This document shows, piece by piece, positions 5,001-9,786 of a stretch of 9,786 nt of DNA. Positions within the stretch are counted from its first letter, which is position 1. Each line of letters starts with the position of its first letter. The stretch lies in NCBI GenBank assembly GCA_002293545.1, contig DBDL01000174.1:1-9786 (forward strand). The letters are read 5' to 3'. This DNA is from Lachnoclostridium sp. UBA933. GTDB taxonomy: Bacteria > Bacillota > Clostridia > Lachnospirales > Lachnospiraceae. The translations under genes were made by a program, and so were the position numbers. Below the pieces are notes generated by a model, which was not told the origin of the DNA, made no database searches, and worked only from the letters and a program-made list of their open reading frames with translations.

Positions 5001-6038
5001 TCAATCCCCTATCATTTGCCAATCCAAATGACAGTCGCTTTCCAGATTGTCTGCCGCTTTTCTCCCCAATATACCCCTATAGTCCTTTGCCGGAATATTG
5101 CCCGTTCCGGGTCGTTTTACCCAAATATTATCCCTCGTAAAGCGTTCCCCTTTTTGAACCGGCTTTATTGTTACCACTGTTGCAAAGGCAAAATCCATTG
5201 TGACCTGTTCTTCGTCCAAGGCTTTTTTATGTCCGCCCCGCATCTGCGGAATTTCATGAGCTGCCGCAATCAATTCCCGTAATGCTTCTTCATCCATTGA
5301 ACATACAATATCGGGACCGTTTCTGCTCATGCTATCCGTAAAATGCCGTTCCGTTATCTGCGCACCCAAAGCCAGCGCACTGATACAAGCATTATTATTG
5401 CACGTATGGTCGGACAATCCAACCGGAACCTCCGGAAATTCTCTCATCATGGCTTCCATAGCACCCAACCGGACAAAAGCCGGTTGGGTCGGATATAAAT
5501 TCGTCGTATGCAGCAAACCATACGGTACCCCGTATTTTTCCAGAATATTCACCGTTCTTGACACCGACTTCAAATCATTCATTCCGGTCGATACAAGCAT
5601 CGGCTTTTGATACTCTGCAATATGCTCAATCAGCGGTATGTTATTCATTTCGCCGGAACCGATCTTATACGCACTCACCCCAAACCGTTCTAACCTTTCC
5701 GCCGCCGCCCGCGAAAAAGGAGTGCTTAAAAACGTCATACCAAGACTCTCCGTATAACGTTTCAATTCCTGTTCTTCCTCCTCCGGCAATGCACAGGCTT
5801 TCATAATCTCATAAATGGATACCTCTGCATTCCCCGGAATTACTTTCTTGGCGAAGACGCTCATCTCATCCTGTATCATGTGCGTCTGGTGCTTAATAAG
5901 CTTTGCTCCCGCACGGTATGCGGAAAGCACCATTTCTTTCGCCGTCTGAATACTTCCGTTGTGGTTGATTCCGATTTCGGGGATGACAAGCGGCTCATTT
6001 TCCGCAATCGTTATTCCCCCAAAAGAAATTGTTTTCAT
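5001..6038 (-). CDS. neuB: N-acetylneuraminate synthase family protein (NeuB-type)
   Basis: A 345-residue cytoplasmic enzyme, the usual NeuB length. The family condenses phosphoenolpyruvate with an N-acetylated hexose (ManNAc, or the legionaminic or pseudaminic acid precursor) to make a nonulosonic acid for surface glycans. Residues 17-265 form the TIM-barrel domain: P-E-I-G-I-N-H-N-G (20-28), K-H-Q-T (49-52), STPFS (105-109), Y-K-I-G-S-G-E (124-130), G-L-S-D-H-T (207-212) and E-R-H-F-T (230-234). H211 and H232 have the same 21-residue spacing as the metal-binding histidines of Neisseria NeuB. Residues about 285-340 are the SAF/antifreeze-like domain, with R-P-G-T-G (309-313). ATG 6038 is chosen over ATG 6053 because CGGAG lies 5 bases before it. 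No CMP-sugar synthetase, epimerase or glycosyltransferase is nearby, so the exact sugar is open. It follows the TetR gene by 44 bases. Confidence 0.88.
   Translation of the reverse strand: MKTISFGGITIAENEPLVIPEIGINHNGSIQTAKEMVLSAYRAGAKLIKHQTHMIQDEMSVFAKKVIPGNAEVSIYEIMKACALPEEEEQELKRYTESLGMTFLSTPFSRAAAERLERFGVSAYKIGSGEMNNIPLIEHIAEYQKPMLVSTGMNDLKSVSRTVNILEKYGVPYGLLHTTNLYPTQPAFVRLGAMEAMMREFPEVPVGLSDHTCNNNACISALALGAQITERHFTDSMSRNGPDIVCSMDEEALRELIAAAHEIPQMRGGHKKALDEEQVTMDFAFATVVTIKPVQKGERFTRDNIWVKRPGTGNIPAKDYRGILGRKAADNLESDCHLDWQMIGD
5463..5489. repeat. Perfect 10-base inverted repeat inside neuB
   Basis: ACCCAACCGG (5463-5472) and CCGGTTGGGT (5480-5489) flank a 7-base spacer, giving a GC-rich potential hairpin in the middle of the neuB coding sequence (codons around [11 protein letters not shown]). 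There is no T-tract on either strand. It may be coincidental codon use in a conserved protein segment. Confidence 0.6.
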
Positions 6039-6082
6039 ACAAACTCCGTTCATACACCGGTTGCCCCTGCCATGATACGCGG

Positions 6083-6646
6083 CTATTCTTCTTTCAGCTT
6101 TTTTAACGTGTTATCAAAAGTTTCATTTACAAGTAATTTTACTTCGTCTTCAATAAAATTTGTCATGCCGGTAGCACAAAGACTGGCAATTCCATGTATA
6201 AAAAGCCACATAGAAACACATAATTTCTGGGCGTTTTCAAAGGAGAGGGCATAATCCCTTTGTACGGAGGCGATTAAATCGCCGGTATTCGTAAATACTC
6301 CGGAGAGAATGTCACTTAATGAATACTCGTTTTCCTTTGGGGTCATGAACATAATGGAAAAAAGCCGCGGCTCATCTTTGGCAAAACGTATGTAATCAAT
6401 ACGGCGAAAGGCGTCACTGTCCGGTCCTTTTCCCAATACATAGCTATGATAAAGAGTTCTGGCAGACTTGATTGTTTCATGCCTGACCTCTTCCATATTT
6501 TTGAATTCCGTAAAAATCGGTTGGGAAGAACAGCCCAGTTCCACACCAAGGCTTCGGGAAGTCAAGGCAGGCATTCCCCCGTGACGTATGAGATTTAATG
6601 CCGCTTCGATAATTTGTGTTCTCGTAAATTTTGGTTTTGGTGGCAA
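6083..6646 (-). CDS. TetR/AcrR family transcriptional regulator
   Basis: A 187-residue regulator. Residues 9-50 are the TetR N-terminal helix-turn-helix (Q-I-I-E-A-A-L, then [17 protein letters not shown] as recognition region), and the rest is a helical ligand/dimerisation domain of the WHG-like type. The TTG at 6646 is preferred over the in-frame ATG at 6667 for three reasons: homologues I recall begin M-P-P-K-P-K-F-T; AGGAAG with a 10-base spacing lies just before the TTG; and the promoter at 6690-6718 would leave the ATG only about 16 bases of leader without a Shine-Dalgarno site. It precedes neuB on the same strand with a 44-base gap, and lies divergent from the phosphatase-Nudix gene, which it might also control. 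The inducer is unknown. Confidence 0.87.
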   Translation of the reverse strand: MPPKPKFTRTQIIEAALNLIRHGGMPALTSRSLGVELGCSSQPIFTEFKNMEEVRHETIKSARTLYHSYVLGKGPDSDAFRRIDYIRFAKDEPRLFSIMFMTPKENEYSLSDILSGVFTNTGDLIASVQRDYALSFENAQKLCVSMWLFIHGIASLCATGMTNFIEDEVKLLVNETFDNTLKKLKEE

Positions 6647-6689
6647 AATATCACTTCTTCCTATCATGAATGTTTCGCGTTAATATCTT

Positions 6690-6718
6690 AGTATATCATT
6701 ATATTTTTAACATGTCAA
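6690..6718 (-). promoter_or_regulatory. Promoter of the TetR gene
   Basis: On the minus strand, TTGACA (plus 6713-6718, 6/6) is followed after 17 bases by TATACT (plus 6690-6695, 5/6). An AT-rich, partly palindromic 24-base stretch (6682-6705, outer arms AATAT/ATATT) overlaps the -10 box and could be an autoregulatory operator, but the symmetry is imperfect. Confidence 0.7.
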
Positions 6719-6761
6719 AATGGGAACGCAACAAATAAACCCCAGTAAACGTAGTCGGGTG

Positions 6762-6840
6762 CGAAACCGGTAACGGCAAAGGGTTAGTATTGACTTTTTT
6801 TAGGTTTTTCACTAAACTTATTATCATACGAAACCGGTAA
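6762..6840 (+). promoter_or_regulatory. Promoter of the phosphatase-Nudix operon bracketed by a repeated 12-base site
   Basis: The -35 box TTGACT (6790-6795, 5/6) and a weak -10 box TAAACT (6813-6818, 4/6) have a 17-base spacer. The 12-base sequence CGAAACCGGTAA occurs twice, at 6762-6773 (upstream of the -35 box) and 6829-6840 (just past the predicted start of transcription). Its centre ACCGGT is palindromic. Two identical sites bracketing a promoter, 67 bases apart, look like operators for a repressor that could loop the DNA; the divergent TetR protein is one candidate. Confidence 0.5.
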
Positions 6841-6878
6841 AATGAGGAGTACGGCCAAGAAAAAGGGAGGATATCAAT

Positions 6879-8426
6879 ATGACGACAATATATTTTATAC
6901 GCCATGCGGAAGCGGACAGGGCTGTCAGGGACGGGCGGATCCGTCCCCTTACGGAGAAAGGGCTTCGTGACCGCAGCCTGGTAACGGAATATTTACAGGA
7001 TAAGGAGATTGACCGCGCGATATCCAGTCCTTTCAAACGCGCCGTGGATACGATATCTGTTTTTGCCGGGAAAAATAATCTGGATATAGAAATCATCGAA
7101 GCGTTCCGGGAACGAAAAAGTGACAGTGACTGGAACCGGGAAAATGATAATATGCCGTTTTTGGAACGTCAATGGGCAAACCGCACGTATACATTATCCG
7201 ACGGAGAATGTCTTTTGGAAGTGCAGGAGCGGAATATAAACGCATTAAAAGATATATTGGAGCGGTATCGGGGAGAGAATATTGTGATAGGGACACATGG
7301 TGTTTCCTTATCTCAAATCCTCTGTTATTATGACAGCATGTATGATTTTGAGGATTTCAAAGAAATGCTGGATATTATGCCGTGGGTCGCCAAAATGACC
7401 TTTGATGAAAACGGCTGTACCGGGATGGAGAAAATTGATCTGTTTCATCGCGGGCAAGAGGCGGACTATGAAAAATGCAAGGTTCGGACGTTTCGTCTGG
7501 GTGAGCTGATGTCCTATCGTTTTGTTGTTATATTTGCCAGATATCAAGATAAATGGCTGTATTGCCGCGCAAAAAAAAGAGATGACTTTGAAACGCCGGG
7601 AGGGCATATCGGGGACGGGGAAACACCGCTTGAAGCGGCAAAACGTGAGTTGTATGAGGAAACGGGAGCCGTGGCGTACGATATGGAACCCGTCTTTGAT
7701 TATGCGGTTCATATACCGGAAGAATACGCCAATGGTCAGATGTTTTTTGCCCGGATTGAAGAACTGGGGGAAATACCGGATTTTGAAATGTCCGAGGTTC
7801 AGTTATTTGATCAGATTCCTGATAAAATGAGATTCCCCGGAATCTTACCGGTTTTATATGAGAGAATGCAGGAGTGGCTGATTCTGCAATTCTCGAAAGA
7901 TGAGCTGTGGGATGTGTATGATTCGGAACGGAATCCAAAGGGGAGGCTTCACCGCCGTGCCGATCCGTTGCCGCAAGGCGATTACCATCTTGTCGTTCAT
8001 GTATGGCTGCAAAACAGTGACGGTAGATTTGTTATTACCAAGCGCGCACCGAATAAAGGGTATCCGAATATGTGGGAGTGTACCGGAGGTTCGGCAATTA
8101 CAGGGGATGACAGTATAGCGGCTGCCATACGGGAAGTAAAAGAAGAAACCGGACTGGACATAAAACCGGAAAGAGGGAAGTGTGTGCTTACCACTGTCAG
8201 AGAGAACTCGATCAGTGATATTTGGCTGTTCCGGCAAGAGTTTCTTATCGAAGACGTCATATTGCAGGAAAATGAAACCGTTGATGCCAAATATGCAGCA
8301 GCGGAAGAAATACGCCGGATGATAAAGAACGGTGAGTTTATGGATTTTGAGTACATAGAAGATTTGTTTGAGATGATAGATAACCATGAAATTCATATTG
8401 ACGGAGGACAGTCGTGCACGAGGTAA
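6879..8426 (+). CDS. Histidine phosphatase / Nudix / Nudix triple-domain hydrolase
   Basis: A 515-residue cytoplasmic protein with three enzymatic domains. Residues 1-190 are a histidine phosphatase (phosphoglycerate-mutase fold): R-H-A-E (8-11) holds the phospho-accepting H9, S-S-P-F-K-R (49-54) supplies the second arginine, and G-T-H-G (138-141) the second histidine, H140. Residues about 211-335 are a Nudix hydrolase with a complete box, G242-x5-E248-x7-R256-E-L-Y-E-E-T-G-A264. Residues about 340-505 are a second Nudix domain (D-S-E-R-N-P-K-G-R, H-L-V-V-H-V-W, M-W-E-C-T-G-G) with box G404-x5-D410-x7-R418-E-V-K-E-E-T-G-L426; the first Glu is Asp, but the metal-binding R-E-x-x-E-E is intact. 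The second domain resembles the stand-alone IDI/YfcD-like Nudix group. GGGAGG lies 8 bases before the ATG. Substrates may be nucleoside or sugar-nucleotide pyrophosphates, not readable from sequence. Its end overlaps the next gene by 13 bases. Confidence 0.92.
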   Translation: MTTIYFIRHAEADRAVRDGRIRPLTEKGLRDRSLVTEYLQDKEIDRAISSPFKRAVDTISVFAGKNNLDIEIIEAFRERKSDSDWNRENDNMPFLERQWANRTYTLSDGECLLEVQERNINALKDILERYRGENIVIGTHGVSLSQILCYYDSMYDFEDFKEMLDIMPWVAKMTFDENGCTGMEKIDLFHRGQEADYEKCKVRTFRLGELMSYRFVVIFARYQDKWLYCRAKKRDDFETPGGHIGDGETPLEAAKRELYEETGAVAYDMEPVFDYAVHIPEEYANGQMFFARIEELGEIPDFEMSEVQLFDQIPDKMRFPGILPVLYERMQEWLILQFSKDELWDVYDSERNPKGRLHRRADPLPQGDYHLVVHVWLQNSDGRFVITKRAPNKGYPNMWECTGGSAITGDDSIAAAIREVKEETGLDIKPERGKCVLTTVRENSISDIWLFRQEFLIEDVILQENETVDAKYAAAEEIRRMIKNGEFMDFEYIEDLFEMIDNHEIHIDGGQSCTR

Positions 8427-9301
8427 TGGCAAAAGGTATTTTATCCGCAAAAAATGGAATGAACTTATACCGCGGCTGCACCCACGGCTGTATTTATTGT
8501 GATGCAAGAAGCAAATGCTATCAGATGAACCATGCATTTGAGGATATCGAAGTGAAAGTAAACGCCCCGGAACTTTTGGAGAAAGCATTGCGAAGTAAAA
8601 GAAAGAAATGCATGATCGGAACCGGGGCAATGAGTGACCCTTATATTCATCTGGAAGAAAAATGTAACCTTACCGGAAAGTGTCTGGAGCTTATCCATGA
8701 TTACGATTTCGGATTGGCAATACAAACAAAATCGAGCCGGATACTTAGGGATCTGGAACAGTTAAGAAAAATAAATAACAAAACAAAATGTGTTGTGCAG
8801 ATGACAGTAACAACATACGATGAAGAGACATGTAAAATTGTTGAACCGAATGTCAGTACAACGAAAGAACGATTTGAGGTTTTGGAAATCATGGGGGATA
8901 ATGGGATTCCAACCGTTGTCTGGTTAGACCCCATTTTGCCGTTTATCAATGATACGGAGGAAAATCTGCGGGGGATATTGGATTATTGTATCAAGGCTAA
9001 AATAAAGGGAGTGGTTTGCTTTTCATTGGGACTGACGCTGCGGGAGGGAAACAGGGAGTATTTTTATGGAAAATTAGATCAAAGCTTTCCGGGAGTTAAG
9101 GAGAAATATATAAAAAAATACGGCAATGCCTATGAACTGCCGTGTGATAACAATCAATACCTGATGAAGGTGCTGAGAAATGAGTGTGAAAAACATGGGA
9201 TTATGCATCATACAGGTCAGGTATTTTCCTATATGTCTAAGATGGAAGAAAAAACCCGGCAGATTAGCTTGCTGGATTTGATGGGGGAAAGTTTTATTTG
9301 A
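8414..9301 (+). CDS. Radical SAM protein of the spore photoproduct lyase (SPL/SplB-like) family
   Basis: A 295-residue enzyme using a [4Fe-4S] cluster to split S-adenosylmethionine. The cluster motif is C22-T-H-G-C26-I-Y-C29, within R-G-C-T-H-G-C-I-Y-C-D-A-R-S, typical of SPL-like proteins. G-T-G-A-M-S-D-P-Y (the 'T/S-D-P-Y' substrate-side block) and the I-Q-T-K-S strand follow, then the remaining barrel strands (V-V-Q-M-T-V-T-T, T-V-V-W-L-D-P-I-L-P). It is shorter than true SplB and belongs to the broader uncharacterised SPL-family group, so thymine-dimer repair is not assured. The start is GTG at 8414, with GGAGG (8403-8407) 6 bases upstream; the in-frame ATG 8426 has GAGG too close. It overlaps the Nudix gene by 13 bases and is surely co-translated with it. 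Confidence 0.88.
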   Translation: MHEVMAKGILSAKNGMNLYRGCTHGCIYCDARSKCYQMNHAFEDIEVKVNAPELLEKALRSKRKKCMIGTGAMSDPYIHLEEKCNLTGKCLELIHDYDFGLAIQTKSSRILRDLEQLRKINNKTKCVVQMTVTTYDEETCKIVEPNVSTTKERFEVLEIMGDNGIPTVVWLDPILPFINDTEENLRGILDYCIKAKIKGVVCFSLGLTLREGNREYFYGKLDQSFPGVKEKYIKKYGNAYELPCDNNQYLMKVLRNECEKHGIMHHTGQVFSYMSKMEEKTRQISLLDLMGESFI

Positions 9302-9418
9302 AAGATGCTATGATTTCCGTAGATATACATGATTTTTATAATTCCGCGGATGCATTGTATTTCAGCCAGCCTTTTCATCACCTTTATTATTGTATTACGG
9401 CTATGTTCCCCTGTCAAC

Positions 9419-9473
9419 AATGCTTCTGCATTGTCACCCAATTAAAAAAAAAGGTTGACAATGAAGAAGCATT
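9419..9473. repeat. Long inverted repeat overlapping the -35 box
   Basis: Left arm 9419-9439 and right arm 9453-9473, 21 bases each, match as an inverted repeat at 19 of 21 positions around a 13-base A-rich centre. The right arm contains the entire -35 box and most of the promoter spacer. The left arm also contains a small perfect hairpin, ACAATGC/GCATTGT. No T-tract follows on the plus strand, so it does not look like a terminator for the radical SAM gene; it looks like an operator or cruciform-type control site. Confidence 0.75.
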
Positions 9474-9483
9474 ACGCTATAAT
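9455..9483 (+). promoter_or_regulatory. Fully consensus sigma-A promoter
   Basis: TTGACA (9455-9460) and TATAAT (9478-9483), both 6/6, are separated by exactly 17 bases. Transcription would begin near 9490 and reach the TTG-started gene at 9512 with a very short leader. A promoter this strong usually needs repression, which fits the inverted repeat over its -35 region. Confidence 0.85.
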
Positions 9484-9511
9484 CAGATAAAAACAGGAGA
9501 GTGAAAATATT

Positions 9512-9786
9512 TTGAATGATATCATCCTGCAGTTTTCAAAAGCATTAGGAACTCAAAGCAGCCGCCGGTACGATGGCGCCATGATAGGAAGAATTACATA
9601 TAGACAAATCACTCCCATGCGTTCAGAACTCCCAACGGAAATAACGATTACAGAGAACCCCAAAAAGGCATTTACCCGTATTCATCTTCAGAGAAAAAGC
9701 GGTGAAGAAATTTGTGATGAAGTAAAGCTCATGATTATTATGCCAAAGCAGAATATTTCAAATATACACAATGCGGCAAAAAGTAT
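9512..9786 (+). CDS. Unrecognised protein, N-terminal part, truncated by the window end
   Basis: An open frame starts at TTG 9512 and runs off the window (91 complete codons). AGGAGAG (9495-9501) lies 10 bases upstream, behind a perfect sigma-A promoter; an in-frame stop at 9488-9490 and the absence of other starts leave TTG as the only choice. The competing GTG (9501) and ATG (9516) frames close quickly. The protein begins M-N-D-I-I-L-Q-F-S-K-A-L-G and is moderately basic; it has no signal peptide or membrane segment and I recognise no domain. It is not part of the radical SAM transcript by necessity, since it has its own promoter 150 bases downstream of that gene. Confidence 0.7.
   Translation, partial: MNDIILQFSKALGTQSSRRYDGAMIGRITYRQITPMRSELPTEITITENPKKAFTRIHLQRKSGEEICDEVKLMIIMPKQNISNIHNAAKS

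Noticed and set aside
6647..6667. ATG at 6667 as start of the TetR gene
   Set aside because: It lacks a ribosome binding site and would leave a leader of only about 16 bases; the TTG at 6646 has AGGAAG upstream and gives the N-terminus I recall for this TetR group.
7854..8630. 258-codon open frame on the minus strand
   Set aside because: It lies antisense to the second Nudix domain and the radical SAM start, both of which have clear family motifs; its translation is basic and aromatic-rich with no recognisable domain.
9419..9473. Intrinsic terminator for the radical SAM gene
   Set aside because: No T-tract follows the stem on the plus strand, and the right arm is part of a consensus promoter.
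9298..9504. 68-codon open frame from TTG 9298 after the radical SAM gene
   Set aside because: A GGGGGA lies upstream, but the frame runs through the inverted repeat and the consensus promoter of the next gene, and the translation shows no domain-like pattern.

Overview
The window looks like chromosomal DNA of a low-to-moderate GC Gram-positive anaerobe, most plausibly a Clostridia/Lachnospiraceae-type Firmicute. This rests on strong purine-rich Shine-Dalgarno sites, sigma-A-type promoters with 17-base spacers, lipobox lipoproteins, a YxlEFG-like ABC set, a TetR protein with the 'MPPKPKFT' start and a regulator with a desulfoferrodoxin-like sensor half. There are no rRNA or tRNA genes, no CRISPR array, no transposase and no integrase.

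Layout. Bases 1-9 hold the first three codons of a leftward gene with its promoter. An HTH regulator fused to an apparently complete desulfoferrodoxin/superoxide-reductase-like iron module follows on + (374-964). A 389-base non-coding stretch carries a promoter and three tandem 42-base repeats, and leads into two lipoprotein genes on + (1354-2220 and 2232-2837); the second is a DUF2271-type protein. A convergent intergenic region (2838-3006) holds two copies of an ~73-base hairpin repeat, the second of which supplies a terminator. On the - strand, in transcription order, come a TetR regulator (6646-6083), a NeuB-type sialic-acid synthase (6038-5001), then a tightly overlapping trio: PLDc_N membrane protein (4888-4682), ABC ATPase (4682-3768) and ABC-2 permease (3771-3007). 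On + after 6879 come a histidine-phosphatase/Nudix/Nudix triple fusion and, overlapping it, a spore-photoproduct-lyase-type radical SAM protein. The right edge has a consensus sigma-A promoter overlapping a long inverted repeat, driving a TTG-started gene that runs off the window.

Most notable signal. The ~110 bases upstream of the HTH-desulfoferrodoxin gene and the ~110 bases upstream of the ABC/PLDc_N operon are the same element, about 84% identical by eye. Both copies fold into three successive hairpins, with paired compensatory changes in two stems, and both end exactly at the Shine-Dalgarno site and start codon. This suggests either a conserved structured 5' leader shared by two operons or a small mobile element that carries a translation start. 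The two copies face each other across about 4.7 kb.

How the parts may work together (inference): the HTH protein looks like a redox/iron sensor and may share leader-level control with the ABC operon. The phosphatase-Nudix-Nudix protein and the radical SAM protein are translationally coupled and probably share a pathway, possibly clearance or repair of damaged nucleotides or related phosphorylated metabolites. The substrates cannot be read from the sequence.
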